DNA of 64,000 nucleotides, from NCBI GenBank assembly GCA_008933995.1, contig WARS01000013.1:1604721-1668720 (forward strand), in the 5' to 3' direction. This stretch comes from Datnioides undecimradiatus. Its lineage: Eukaryota; Chordata; Actinopteri; Lobotiformes; Datnioididae. A program made the translations under genes and the position numbers. Positions 46,535-60,689 of the stretch are shown piece after piece. Position 1 is the first letter of the stretch. Each line of letters starts with the position of its first letter. The notes beneath the pieces were generated by a model. That model was not told the DNA's origin, did no database searches, and saw only the letters and a program-made list of their open reading frames with translations.

Positions 46535-47659
46535 CGCACGTTGTGTGAACCATCGATTGTCAGTCACTGTGCTGTGCAGATGTGCAGCCTCCTGGCAGTG
46601 GAAGCGAGATTGGAGGCAGTGGTAGAACTGCTGATGTGAGACTGCTACTGTGCACCCCAGAGCAAACTTTAATAGGTTACTTAGGCATGCATGGCTGTTA
46701 CTTCAAGGCCATTATTTTGTTTGACAGCGATGTATATTGTGCTTCATTTGCACGCGCGCAGGTTTTTCTGCTGCCATCTTATACAGCGCTGCAGGTAGTG
46801 GTCAAGGACCACATGACGAGCAAAGATACCTGAGGCACAAAGACACCATGGTATTAATACTGCTTCCATTCTGGGCAGCAGCTCCCTCAGGCCTTTTTGT
46901 GGGGGCCAGAGATTAGCTTTGTGCTATCTTACTCTCATAGCTTCAGTTCCAAGGTGGGGGTGTGTGGGGGCCACTGCTGGTGGTGGGGGGCCGCTATGAT
47001 TGCAGCCAAATATGCCATTGTCTGCATTCCCTCTGAACTTACAGCCAAGAGGGGAAATGTTCCTCATATCAGCGGGTAATTATCTAAAGAGTCTGACTCA
47101 GCAAAGGCGAGATTTTAATTCAATCTCGTCCAGCCTCTGAGCTCCCACGAGATAGATTTTATGTCTTACGTTGGGTTATTCTTGTTGGCATGTTCTTCAC
47201 AACTGCGGTGACTGATAGCCTACCTGGATCTAGCTACAAAGCGTGCTTAAGAAATCTCCCCCAGAGAGAGATTGGGTGGAAGACTCCGTGTGTGGATTGG
47301 AGCTTGCTGTGAGGTGCAGGGCTTATTCAAACAGCCTCAGATTTACTTTTCCAAGCTGCGCCTGGCTTATCTTGTCCTCCGACTTAGTTTAGCAAGTGCA
47401 GACTCAGCGCAAGAAGCCCGGTTTGTCTGCAGCTAAGTTCTCGTTAATATGTCATGGGCCAGGGTGTAAGCAGCTATGAGGAGATAATGTAGCATTGCCT
47501 CATTCTCTGCTTAATAATACACGAGGGCAGAGCAGCATGCCGTAGATTAGCTCGCCCAAAAGAATACAAATGCTCCTTTACATTCTCTTCTGTTGGCAAA
47601 GGGGTCAAGCAACACATCACATTCAAATGATGAATGATCAAAGTGAGTGAAATCATTCC

Positions 47660-47700
47660 AAGAGAGAGAAGAGAGAGAGATGGGGAGTGGGGGGGGGGGG
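47660..47700. repeat. GA run followed by a G tract
   Basis: Purine-only tract: about 20 bases of GA repeats, then TGGGGAGT and 12 G. Confidence 0.9.
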
Positions 47701-48189
47701 CAGGCTTGATCGTGCTCTCTGCAGAACGGCTCTCCAGTATCCACATCTCTTACTGTAGCTGCTGCATGGATCCAAGAGCAAGGCTGCAATAAACAAACGT
47801 GTGCACTGTTTCCCAAAACAGACCCGTGGTTAAATTCCCGACAGACCCCCGTTGTTGTTCCCTTTTACAAAGGCTTTTGCTGGAAATGGAGAAACGTGTG
47901 TGTGCGCGTGTGTGTGTAGTGTATAGAGCCCAGGTTCCAGCTTCATTCTCCTCCCGGCAGACGCCATCTGCTCACTGGGGAGGTTTTCCAAACAATCCCA
48001 TAGTAAAGACAGGGGAAATGAGAAACATGGCTACGCTACAGACACGGCGCGCTCGGTATTTTTTCCTTTAAAATGAAAAACAGGTCACTTAATCTGAGCG
48101 AAAGTAAATGAGTAGATACCTAAATAAGTACACGACTAAATAAAAATCCCTGCCCCAGTTCGTGCCCTTGGTTTGCATACGCGTGCCCG

Positions 48190-48221
48190 CACACACACAC
48201 ACACACACACACGAACACACC

Positions 48222-48272
<51 letters not shown>
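48190..48272. repeat. Imperfect (CA)n microsatellite
   Basis: About 80 bases of CA repeats interrupted by CGAA and CCGCG; the longest simple repeat in the window. Confidence 0.96.
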
Positions 48273-48274
<2 letters not shown>

Positions 48275-50129
48275 CTATTTCCTTTCCATTTATCCAGAAG
48301 CATCCATGATTTGCTTAATTTGTCGGGCTTCTGTGAGAGCATACTACAATTAATGGACTACATTTTAGCCCTCATGTGGACGGTTATTATTTTTGGATTT
48401 TGATATGCAGATAGTAAATATAAAAATATCTATGATATTTAAGCTAATGGATACGCGATGTGTCTGAACCACATCGGCAGGAGTTCAGGAAAACCATTTA
48501 TACTTGTATTTTAATGGACCACTGAGCGTCGGTGGGAAGATGTCCCATTCTTCGGCTGATGGATGGAAATGAAATGCTCGTCCTTGCTACAGGTTATCGG
48601 ATACAAACGCTATTTTCTCCTGAGGTTCTAGTTTTTCCAGCTTTTTGTGCACGAGGATGTAAATTTAGGGTTTAGCAACAGGTAGAAATTAGACCTTCAA
48701 ATAGCATTTTAATGTCGGTAATACATCTTCTAAGTCATTTGCTACCACATATTGACTCCCATTGACTGGTATGAATTCCGCACAAAACATGGATTCGGCC
48801 CCTTATTATACTCCTGACATATCATTAATTCTGAGATAGCGTGGAAAAACGATTGGATTTCAAATTATTAACGATGAGAGAGAAACAACAACAGAAAGAT
48901 CCAGGAGAAGAGTGATGCTGTGCATTTCCTGAGTCATCATACGCACAGATTCTTCCTGGGGCGGCGTTGTGTGAAATGGAGTGTGAAATGAGTGCACTTA
49001 ACATCCCTGCAGTGGATTATACACATTATCTTACACTAGGGTTCGAGAGCATCTTGCCTCTCGCCTGTGAATCTGTCATCAAGTTACGCTCACCTTTCCT
49101 CTAGTCGGTTTACTGCCGCCTGCGCACCCAGGTCAGTTTGCTCAAGCCGCCCGCGGCCAGAGTTCAAGGCAGGCCTCAAATAATATCTTCAGATAAACCG
49201 TTGTACTTACTGGAGCAGGATTAATGCCGGATAAATCATCAAAAACACGACTTTTAACCTGTCGAAACTTTCTTCTGCTCCCGCATTTGCCCTCTAAACA
49301 AGCTATATGCTCTTCTGCAGGTTTCGGCGTGCCTGTCGTATGGATAGGAAGGGAATGTGCTTTTATATGAATAATGAATAAACACCCCTGTTGAAGCAGG
49401 AACTCACAGCACTCTGACACCTATAAAAGCAGATGTTGCTAATGCACTGTGAATTTTCGGGGCCTGCTTTGTTGTTCGTGATGTATTTTTATGATCCACT
49501 TGGACGACTGGCTTAAAACATGGTTTATTATATACTTTGATTCTTACTAATACTCTACAGCGATTTAATGAAGCAGCATAATGTAAAACAGCATAAACGC
49601 ATTTGAAAGCGACAGGGTTTAGTGGGAAAGATGAGTGTACCGTGCATGAAACGAAGAAACTGAGCATTAGGAATAAATTAAAATAACAGAAAGGTACAAA
49701 ACACAAGAGGAGCAACTCTTACTTTGTTGTTCAGGGAGCAGCAGGCCTACATCACAGAGCGGATGGAGCTATCACTCTTTCACTTTTACTTCCTCCAACG
49801 TAAGTGGCCTCAACAGACTGACGCGCACTGGAGAAAAATACTCCATTTCCAGAGTGAAAAGAACATCCAAGATCACAGATACAGCCCCATGTTCACAGGC
49901 TGGATAGCTGGGTGTGCAGATGTACCCACAGCTCCATATTTACTGGAAATGACTGTAACTTAATCACTTTTATTTTCTGGGGGTTGTCACTAAGCATTCT
50001 GGGAAAACCACTGACTGCCTATAACCTTTTCTTTGTACAGTTCAACCTTGAATGCATTTAACAGCTCACGCTGATGATTGGATTGGTTGCCATGGAGCGG
50101 GGAAAAGAAGCTTGCAAACACTAACAATA

Positions 50130-50290
50130 AGACCAGCAACATTCAGTCAGAGCCGGGATTGTTTCGTGTCTTTTGGCTCCCTTTTTGGTCTCCACCAGCT
50201 CCTGAGGGAGCTATCTAGCTGCATCGTCGACGGTGTTCACCAGCTAGTTGCTGTTTGGTGCCGGGCTGGTTCCACACAGTGAGTTTGTAG
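50130..50290 (+). repeat. Dispersed teleost repeat (CTCCACCAGCTCCTGAGGGA family)
   Basis: Landmarks TTTTTGGTCTCCACCAG, CTCCTGAGGGAGCTATCT, GTTCACCAGCTAGTTGCT and GTTTGGTGCCGGGCTGG appear in the order of the family. Same core as the minus-strand copy at 28.9 kb. Confidence 0.7.
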
Positions 50291-51213
50291 AGATTTTTTG
50301 GGTGTTAACAGCTGCACTCTGCGGCCATCGAGCGACACTATGGGAGCAGCGAGCGTAAACCAAACCTGTAGAGTTATAAAGGCACTTAGCTCTGCAGGGC
50401 TGAGGGCGCCTGCAGAACCAAGTGATAATTGTCTGTGGGTGTGCGCCTAAAGACGACACCTTTCGCAACACAGTCTTTTCATCCATTGTTGACATAAAAC
50501 CGTTGCTAAGTGATCAATACCGCGTGATGTCACCGAGAGAGTTCACCCTTTTCGTGCTCAAACAGAACTGACATTCATTGGAAGTCAAAGTGGACATTTC
50601 AGTAAACCAGTGAAGGATCTGAGAATCCTACAAACCAGGTGAAATCCAGAAAATAGGACGCCTGCCTCCACCTCCATAGCTCCAACAGCTCTACTCAAAG
50701 TCTGTCCATGCTACCTCACAATCCCACCACCCCTCCCTCTCTCCCTCCCACTGTTCCCTCCCCCCTTTGCATTAGTGAACTGCATTAACATACAGCATAG
50801 ATGCGGGCTTTTCCAACACAATTTGTATTAATAGGCAGCACCTGAATCCTTTTTTTTTTCTTTTTCACTCACTGTGAAATTATGGCTGCCGTAAAAGCGA
50901 GCCGCGGACTCGTGTGTTCCCTTCTTTTCCGCCCAAAGAGTGACAGTTGCGATGATGCCAGAGATGAGAGCCTCGGCTGAGGATGAGAGCCGTGACAGCG
51001 CTGGTGTTACCAGTAACAGTTGCCTTCTATTTTCCCAAAGTATCACCTGTGATTTCTTTTCCCGCTATTCACAGACGGTCGTGTTATGTTTGCTGATTTC
51101 GGTGCTTTCTTCTGTATTGCACCTGCATAATGAAATAAAGTAAAACTGCTGTCACGTACCAGCTATTCAGAGACCAGCTCGAGATACACTTCAGCTCTCC
51201 TCTTCTTAGGTGC

Positions 51214-51249
51214 AGATAGACAGATAGCTAGATAGCTAGATAGATAGAC
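51214..51249. repeat. (GATA)-type tetranucleotide repeat
   Basis: Imperfect AGAT/AGCT units: GATAGACAGATAGCTAGATA and onwards. Confidence 0.85.
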
Positions 51250-52924
51250 ACTTGCTGAGCTGTTCCTTTAGCTGAGTTCAAGCGTGGCCTGTGTAAAATT
51301 TAACAACATAGCAACACACTGCTTAGATATTCTCTCCACCTCTGAATGTGGGTGTAACCGGACAGAAGCAGCAGTCCACTGTGATCACGCTGCACTGCAC
51401 TCTATATATCCCACTTGTGCTCACTCTCCCTTGAAACCTCAAGAGGTAGTTCAATATGCTTTATTCCCAGTCCCTGTTTTCTATTGTATTATAGAATTTA
51501 TTTTATTATTTAAAGATTTAATCATTCCTGAACCTGTTTACCTAAAACTAACATAAAAACCTTGATAATGTGGGCCAAAAATTGTTTATTAACATATTAT
51601 TTTCTTGCAAAAGTCGCAAGAATGATATAAAACAGTTCAGTGATGGCGCCTAGAACAAGCAAAAATCTCTCCTGATTTAAATATGGTATGTGCAGAAATA
51701 CATCTATTTTTGTGCTCCTGTCATGCTCGTAACACTAGCAGGTGCACAGGATGCTAATAATAATAATTACTATATAGAGAGCACCTATGGAACCAACAGA
51801 GAAAAATGAATAAAGCACTCTAAATGAGTAAATTTAAGCAATTAAAGGGCATTAGAACCAATAAAAAGAGAGGACAGCTCAAATAAAACCATGCTAAGCC
51901 TTCTGAGAAAAGTTTTTATAAGAAACTTGAAGAAGATGTAGAGATCACCCAGCTACCAGGTCATCTGAGCTGAATATCCTCCCACAGATGCGTCAGAACA
52001 GTGCAAAAGAACTGGGCGTTATCGGTCTGACCCAGGGTGACGGACTAACAGAGCACAAACCTACGAATGTTGAAGAAATGACCTGACGGGCGTTCTTGGA
52101 GCACTGGAGACTGATGACTCTTTTACGGTAAAGCTGCGGTTTGGTTTCTGGACCGTAGCCGTCCCAGGCCTGTTGACGAAGATCCCCACATGATGCTGCT
52201 CCTGCTCACGAGACAGGAGCCTGGCCGTGAAGCAGCGACGAGGTGCACGTTCACACTCTTTTTCCAAACATGCTGATGATATTAACCATCCTGCCGCAAA
52301 ACTTTCAATCTCTCGGACATTTTCGGGGGTTGTGCTCTTGGACGATCGCTCTGACCTCTCATCCAGTGACGTTCGACCTCCTCCTGAAACATGAATGCCA
52401 GTCAAAGCACCTCCCCCGGCTTATTGCTTCTTTGCCATAGGCTCGAAGCTTCTCTGGGGTTTAAACACAGAATCCTATGTTTTTTCTCAGCTCAAGCTCG
52501 AGCAGATGTGAACTCATAAAAGTGTACCGGCATGCGGTTAAAAAAACATTGTGGGATATAACATAGAATACTGACTAAGCCGTTGCCTGCATCTGTTGCT
52601 GGCGCACCACCGTGCCATACTCCATTCATTTAGTGTGAGTCAGTAACTTAACTTAGAGTAATTTAAACACAGCCTGGAAAGCTGAACACCCAACAATTGT
52701 GAGATCATCAGAGGATGGAAAAAAAATAGGATTTTCAGTTGCTGATGATTAGTTGCTTAGCAAACTTGCAGTAATTGACATCTTTGGCCACCTGGGGGCA
52801 ACACAACAAGCTGCAATCACACAGATGACATATCATCACATTAATAAGGTGGCATAGAAACATGTTCTGCATCACAATGCAGCCAGTGGACAAGGAGAAA
52901 CATAGTTGTGTTTGTCCACCTGAT

Positions 52925-53050
52925 CATCGTAAGTCTCTTTTAGCTTTGTTTTGCTCTCAGCTAGCTCCTGAGAGAGACTGGCGGCTCTTTAGCGGCTACA
53001 TGCTCCTCTATGTTTACTGGGAATTTCCTAACTTTCTCTGTCAACATGAA
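52925..53050 (+). repeat. Dispersed teleost repeat, diverged copy
   Basis: Landmarks TAAGTCTCTTTTAGCTTTG, AGCTAGCTCCTGAGAGAGAC, GGCTCTTTAGCGGCTACATG and CTCCTCTATGTTTAC align with the copies at 28.9 and 50.2 kb, and the inner GGCTCTTTAGC part is better kept than in those copies. Confidence 0.65.
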
Positions 53051-55491
53051 AAAGACCTCCCAAAGTCCCAAGTAGCCACAGAGACAGATTACAACGTTTA
53101 TTTACGGTGCTGCTTTTAAAGACAGAGCTAAAGGACTTGGCTTTCAGATGGTCCACAATAAGAAACAAACAAATAGATCTGACAAGGACTTTATGGCAAT
53201 GACTTACCTCCTTAACGACAAACTCTAAGATCTTTCAGACTACAGTACAAGGATATGAAACAGGAACAAGTGTTTGTTGGGACGAGAGGGAGACAAGCCG
53301 TGCCCCACGCAGCAGCGCCGCAATCTCGGCTCGAGTGGTATCGGGAATGAGCCAATCAGCAGCACACCTGTCAGACGCCATCAGTCAAACTGATGGAGAG
53401 AGCACGCATTAATAGCACAACAAAATGCCACCAGAGTCGTAACTCCGTCATTTGGTGCTCTGTTTAAAGATGCTTAAAGGCTCCGTGGAGCTGACAAGGA
53501 CTGCTGAGTGGAGCGATCGTTTGTCGTGGGTTCGTCAGTGCGGGCGACCCTCCTCACATCACATGCAGTCATTTGATGAGGAACATTAAAAAGACATAAC
53601 AGAAGCAGAGGACCCCTGATGCTGTAGTCACTAAATACATGAACCAATACTTACCTCCTACACCAATTTATGGTATTAGTAGATAGATAATGAATGGGCC
53701 CGTATGGATAAACGCTTCTACTCACCAGCCTAAATGAAACAAATAAACCCGTGTGTTAGTCTGTTCGAGCACAGAAGGATTTGATGAATGTATAAATCAT
53801 GTAAATCATTATCTGTGGCACTAACACTGAACAGATCTCGGGCCAGTTACACGCCGATGAGCAATCATGTATCCCAGGAACTCCATTCATATACATGCCC
53901 ACCTTTTAGTTGAGGCTTCCTATGGCGATGATGAATCAAAACGGAGACCAGGAGAACATCGAGTCAAGCTTTATTCGAAGCTTTGGTTCTCATCATGCAT
54001 GAAATATAAAGTGATGAAGAACACATACATGTTGGGCAGCATGTAAAGTGGTATCTGTTTCACTCTAACATGTGTAATAAGACCAAACATGTGCTACAAC
54101 TGACCCTTCCTCGTCTCGCCTGTCACGGTACATCTCAGTGTGCTCATAACTCTTTGTGGACTGCTTTCCTCAGTCAGCAGGGGTCCAACTTTAGTTTAAC
54201 CTAGACCTATATCGTCACCATTTGTTTTTGCCAAATAGATTTTCAGATCAAATCTATAAGATGTGGAGGACTCACTAGAGAGCAGGGTTCGTACCCTAAG
54301 TCCAGTGTTCGGTTCGGTTTCATCAACAAAAGCACTTTGTTAAAGGTTTTGGGAGGACTGCAGCTCTGTTTAATGAAGTAAACACAACCAATCTCGTGAT
54401 TCAAGCTCCTCGTCACTTTTTCAATATTTATTGAAGAGGACAGTCTTTCCCTTAAGTGCTTTGAGATCCTCAACATAACCACCAACAGTTTAACAATCCT
54501 TTAGTTTGCCGTGAATGGATGCTGCTTTACATGAGCGGATGTTGAAGGAAAACAAATGACTCACTTTGTCAGTGAATATTCCGCAACTTGGCAGATATTT
54601 CGATTTGAAATGCTTCCTTATGATGTTGATACAAAATGAAATCCGCGCGGCATTATGTCTCGCTCAAAACACATTTGCTGTTACAAATGAGCTGCACAGA
54701 TACATTTCCAGCAGACAATGTTGCAGCAGTTGATTTTGGACCAACATGTTAGACATCGCTCTCCAGCATCGTCATCAAAACACCGAACGATGGAGGGTCT
54801 TTTGAGAGAATCCATACCAAGGAGCACTGAAGCTCTTCTAGCTGCTTGAGAATGCCCAACATTGTTTTCCTTTAATTTGTCACCCAAATGCATTTCAGAT
54901 TGTACCTCCAGATCAGCACTTCGCTTGTGTGGCGACGGCTTTGCTTATAGACATTGAATTCTGCCTTTTGTTGCAGTTATTGCAGTCATGAGCACGCTCT
55001 GGTCATACATCGCTGCTGAAGAGGCCCGGTGCGCACACAGTTTGCAGTACATTCCCAAATGTTTTCCTTGTATAATAAGCGAATGCCTGAAACGTGTATT
55101 CCACCTTTTCAACCCAGTTCAACACGCTTAAGGTGAGGTGCTTGTTGAGCGGATTTCAGGTCAGGTGGTTTGCAGTGATTTGTAACGAAGCCTTGCAGTT
55201 GTGCTACTTTTAGCCGACCTGCCAATCTGTTGCTTCACTCCCAATGGGGACAGCGTGAGCGAAAGCCGTTTTAATGGCCAGAGGTACACGTTTTAGGTTG
55301 CCTTCTACAACGTCTTGCTCTGTAATGGACGACAGGCCTGCATAGCCCTCGCTTATAAACACAGGTGTTGGTAATGTGATGCAATTAATGCTTCTGATGT
55401 CAGCGTTACAAAGGATGCCTGGGCTGTTACCTGCGGACAGCTCCGCTTCTCACAGTCTCACTCTGCCGGCTGTGAGGAAGGTGTTTGATTC

Positions 55492-55509
55492 AAAAAAAAA
55501 AAAAAAAAA
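55492..55509. repeat. A homopolymer
   Basis: About 18 consecutive A. A similar A run lies at about 59022-59038. Confidence 0.9.
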
Positions 55510-58500
55510 GGCTCTGCTCAGAAATAGATTGCAGGTCTTGCTATGATGAGATTAGTGTGGGGCAGGTTCTGGAGAATCGACAGAACATGAAGAGAGCTTT
55601 ATAGCTGCTATATGGCTGATGTGCCCTAGAATTTGTGTCTCTGGGCACCAAAGTGAAGTCTGAATCCTCTGATGTCCTGTGGTGATTCATTTAACTTTGC
55701 AACGGCTGATTAAACTGCCTCTACTTTCTTTTTCAACAAAGCATGACAGGATGACAGTTTGACAGTGAAACCTGTTTTATTTTGGATCTGCGCTGCACTG
55801 TTTACAGCTACCAGTGGCACAGGCACATTAAAGCGAGACTTGCAATCACGGGTGCAGATGCACATGCAGGCACACACAAAGTCGACCTGGCATAACTCAA
55901 TTTATGAGATAATCTAACTGAGTTGCGGCGCCATCGCTGCAATTTAGGTTTCAAATTGTGGCTGCAAATGAACGTGCACGCGTGCAAATGCGTATGCAGA
56001 GACATTCTCTCGACGTTGACTTTTAATTTATGGAAAATAGAACTAAGAAAGGGAGGAAGGATGGTGGGGAGTAAAGCAACGAACAAGCAGAGAGGGATTT
56101 GTGCTAAATAGAGGTGCTGTAGTAAATAAAAAAGTGGCTTGAGCAGACTTATCAGCATCACCACATGTTAATATTGACTGAATCTCTGTGCTATTGGCTT
56201 AATCCTCTACATGTGGGTATCATTAACAGGGGCTTCCTAAAATAAAATCAAAAACCTATATCTCCCCTGACCAACTGCTGTGCATGCACACATAAAAGGC
56301 AGAACATGATTTAAGTTCTGTGAATATCTGTCTCAACCACATCCACCTACACTTTGCACGCAGAGCGCTACAGCATATGTGGATGGTGTTGAAAGGCACA
56401 CGCGCGCAGATGATGCATGCTCAGGAATATAGGCACTTAATGCAGCATGCTGCACACATGGCGTATTGTATATGTGTCTGCAAACATGCAAATCACAAAT
56501 GCACGCACAGCTAAGGGGGCGGGTGCAAAGCGAGTGAGTCCATGAGCTGTACGAGAGCTCTTCTGAGATCTCTCGAGCCCACCGTGGGTGTTTTGTCTTT
56601 CCCGCGAGGGATGCTCGTTGTTTTGCGGAGGCAGGTTCAGCTCTAGGATTAATGAAAAGCTCCATCTTAGTCATGAAAAGAGCATTTTCACAATCTATTT
56701 AACATCATGCATACCAAAGGCTCACATTAGGCGCTGTTGACTTATGCTCGCCTACAGCAGTGTTTTCTGATGCATTCATTGCCACTGCTGTGATCTTCTG
56801 TGGGTAGGCTGCCCCCCCTCCAGCCGTGCCCATTGAGTCTCTTGCATTTCTCATGTTCACTGTCAGAAAACTCATTCTTCAGCGCCGAGATGAAATATGG
56901 CACGCAACTGGAAGTCTGAGGGAGTTATTGAAGAAACGAGAGTAATAAAGCTTCCCCGGACTTTAGTGTTCTTTTTGGATAATGTCTTTTATTTCCCGTC
57001 TGGCGATGGATGATTGTCCACAGAAACAGAGGATTCACTATCACAGAGCATGGTATTAGCCAATTTAGTCAGACCTTTATAGGTCAAACACAGCACTCTG
57101 AGAGCTAGCCGAGAGTGGTAGCAGGTCATGGGATTGTAATGTAGGATGTTTCTGTCTCAATGGCCGGGCTGACCTGACAGAGACTAAAGTGGTGTAATAG
57201 GCTGCACAGGAAAAGCTCACAGAAGTGCATTCCATGAGTGCTGGATGTTATTTCAGCGGTTGCACCTGGTGAATTATTTAGTGCAAATGCTTGTAATTAC
57301 ACAGAGACTACAGTGAGGGCGATTAGGCTGTGGTGTGTCTAGATCTTTGCAGGGATCACAGGACTATGTGATGAACTCAAAGGCATTCCTGGAACTGCTG
57401 CACACTCCTGCGCGCCTCCTCCCCGCCGCCCTCGCTCCCCTTTAGCTCTGTCAGCAGTTTCTCTCCTGTGAGTGGCTGGCGTCAGGCCGGCCCTCTCAGA
57501 GCTTTTAAAAGGCTGTTAAAGGTCCGTGTGAGACGCGGCCCCTATCCCTCCGCCGCCACCCACACTGTCCGCCCAGCGCGCCCACAAAACCCTCTAAGCA
57601 ATCACAGCTTCTCAGGATGTCAGCTAGCATTACTGTAACCCCTCCCTTACGCCTGCGATCAGGGCTCACCCATGCAGGGGAACTGGGGCACAGCAAAGGC
57701 ACTCGCTTGTAGCAGCCAAGGGAGAGACCGGTCATCTCCGCCACACTGACCTTTGAGGGCCTTTCGAGGATTGTGATGTGATGGCGTGGGCGATGAATGA
57801 TGCTGAAAGTAATGCTCTGATTCATCTGTTGGTGTAAACACAGAATGACTAGCACAGCAGAATAAGACGCAGCTAGGGCTCAAATAAGACACAAATGTCA
57901 TCCAATTCACTTTTTTTTAAGGGGGAAGACAACTGGAGGGCCCATTATGTGGCCCCACTCTCCTGTCCTGTCCAGGTTGGTTCGTCTGTCAAGGTAAAAT
58001 GGCAGGACTGCAAATTCTGCTTGACAGCCGAAACTCCCCTTAGGGAGACTAAGTGGCGTCAACCTGTCGTAGTCATACACTGTTGCTGACAAGGTGATGA
58101 TGAACACCTTTCATTAAAAGGCAGAAGCTGGGCTTTTCCTGTGAGGGAGCATGTTCCGGTCTTAATGTCAAAGGGAATGGACCGGGGCTGGAACAGGAAG
58201 CCTCGGGGGCCCAAACTCCATATGATTTTATATGCCAAGAATTCCTGCATGTCACCGCCAAGCACACTTAAAAATTCATAGGACCTACAATCAGAGGTAT
58301 AAGCAGAGGCGCAGCCCTGCCCAGTTTGGAGCGCTCCCCTGAAAATTGCTGGAATCTTCTCACAAGCTGTCACCATTGCAGATGCTGCGGTAAACATATG
58401 ACGTGTGAATTCATATTGCTTAAAGCTACACTTGGCAGCGACAGGTAACTACTCCAACAATTTTGGATGCACTACCCAGAAATCATAGCTTGAGAAGTCA

Positions 58501-60689
58501 TTAAGCTGCTCACGGTATAACACTGGCTGCCTGCAGTAAAGGGACGGGAGAGGCGAAAGCTCATAACTGGCTGAAGAAACACGGCTGAGTCCAGTTTTCT
58601 CTGATCAGAGCACTCACCTAATTAGGAAGCGTCTTTGACTCAAATTTGGATCTGTCCCCTCAGCCGGTATACCAACACCAGGATTTAATCCGGGTAAACC
58701 AGGTCAATCAGTGCAGTCTGAGCAACACTGGACTGGATGGTGTTGGCTCGCAGCCTGATTTCGACTGATAACACCAAATGCGCTTTTCAAAAGACAGTCT
58801 TGTCTGCCGTAGCTTCAAAATGCAATGCAGGGCTCCCATTAGGTTTTGAATAAATACTGCACACTGAAGCTGAAATATTGACTGTTTTGCGCCGCCACAC
58901 TGTCACACTGCTGAGGGTTTTTTGACAGATGTTCAGTATCTGTTAGGGAGTTAAGGAGTCAAACTGTGTGGCATGAAAGCAAATCCCCCGCCAGAAATTC
59001 ACACGACGACTCATCACGGGCAAAAAAAAAAAAAAAAAGATGAACCACCGGGCTATAAATGCCCAAAACACACAACGCTAACAATAATAATTATGACAAC
59101 AGCAACAACACTGCCACTGATACCTCTGGTAATAATAATAGGGCCATGAACATGAAGACGGAGCTCTGTATGATCAAAAGGACTGAAACCTATATTTCCA
59201 TTGATTATTCAGCTGGATGAAAAAGAGAAGATGCATAGCGTTGGATCCATTAGCGTCCACTTGCAGAATGTAAATGATGACATTAGGAGCAATACAATTG
59301 CTGGGATCTCTCAGTAAACACTGGTGTCTGAAGTACCCTGCACGCCGGCGTACGGCTTCAAATGAGACACAGCTCCCACACCTACAATCCATCCACAAAT
59401 CATTACTGGCCTAATGAGCAACATCAAACCCTGACATTACGACAAGTTACTACCATCTCCATGACAACTGGGATTGCCGAAAGAGAGAGAGAGCGATCTG
59501 TCACCGGCACGTCCTTTTCCTTTGCATGCTGCATGTTTCAGACCCTGAAAGTTTGTGTCATCATATTTTGGCAGCGCAGACTTTGGGATTTTGTTCACTC
59601 TCAGCCGGCTCATGTAAGAGCGGGATGCTGCTGCTGCCACGGCGCGTTTTTAACATCAGAGAATCGTATCTACGCTCGCCATCTCGGTGACCACACAGTG
59701 TTCAATTACATTGATTTTTTCCTCATCCTTTGTTATCCTGCTGGGTATCTTATACACTCGGAAGGTACACCGTGGAAGAGAGGGGAAGTGGAGAAAAACA
59801 ACCGTGCTACATGGTATCATCTTATCATGGTATGATTAACAAAAGCAGATCAAAACTATTTTAAAATGACAAAAAACGTGGTTTCATCTAGTGGAAAGGT
59901 TTAAATCCCATATGTAAATGGTTTAACTCAACTGGAAGGACTCCGTAGTGTTTTCTTGTGCTTTCAGAGGAGTGTACCCTCTTCAGATAGATGAACAAAA
60001 TACATGGTTGTCATATAAAAAAGAAGACATCCTTGTTTCTCTTTTAATGGCACCCGGCTGGTTGTGGTAGTGATATAACCCTTTATGTTGCCAAAAACTA
60101 GGTTTCTCTTTGTGGTAAGGATTGTCCCCGTGTCCTCGGCTGAATGAAAGATTTGGGGTCGTCGCGCTCACCTGTTGTGCCGGTTCTACCGTTCTGCTGC
60201 CCCTCGACACCGTGAAGGCGACTGAGGCAGAAACTGCGAGGAACACATTGTAACGTTCTTCAGCAACGTTTATCGTGCTCTCCGCTCATTCCATTCGGCT
60301 GTTATGATGGCGCAGCAGTTTTAGGGCCGCGGCTCGTGTTTACATACATACGGAAAATGCATTTGTGATTTGATTAAGACGGTAATGCGAGTAAGGTGAG
60401 CTGTCTGTATGATGATGCTCTTAGCAAGAGAACGCATAGTCGCAGTAACGCATGTGGAGAGACCATTCAGGACATGTCTTTGTCTTAATGGAGAGTATAT
60501 GTGCCTGAGTGGCTGCTCTCTTATGAGATGCACTTATTATTAGTGATGTATAAATAGAAACATAAAAAGAGCTTAATCATATGTTTGCTTTATGTGGGCT
60601 ATTAGTAAGATTTGTTATTAGTTTTATATTAACATATACAGAATAAACAGTTTAATTGTATAAACGGTACATTAGCTGTTTGATGAATG

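Noticed and set aside
49030-49070. GGTTCGAGA resembling a tRNA B box
   Set aside because: No matching A box or cloverleaf at the right distance.
51730-52410. Possible decayed interspersed element with ATAAAGCACTCTAAATGAG
   Set aside because: Only weak similarity to a teleost repeat ending in ATAAAGCGCTTTACA; not enough to call borders or class.
59362-59835. 157-codon ORF, nearly the longest in the window
   Set aside because: Low-complexity GA stretch, cysteine-rich and aromatic patches without domain resemblance, and no partner exons; likely chance.
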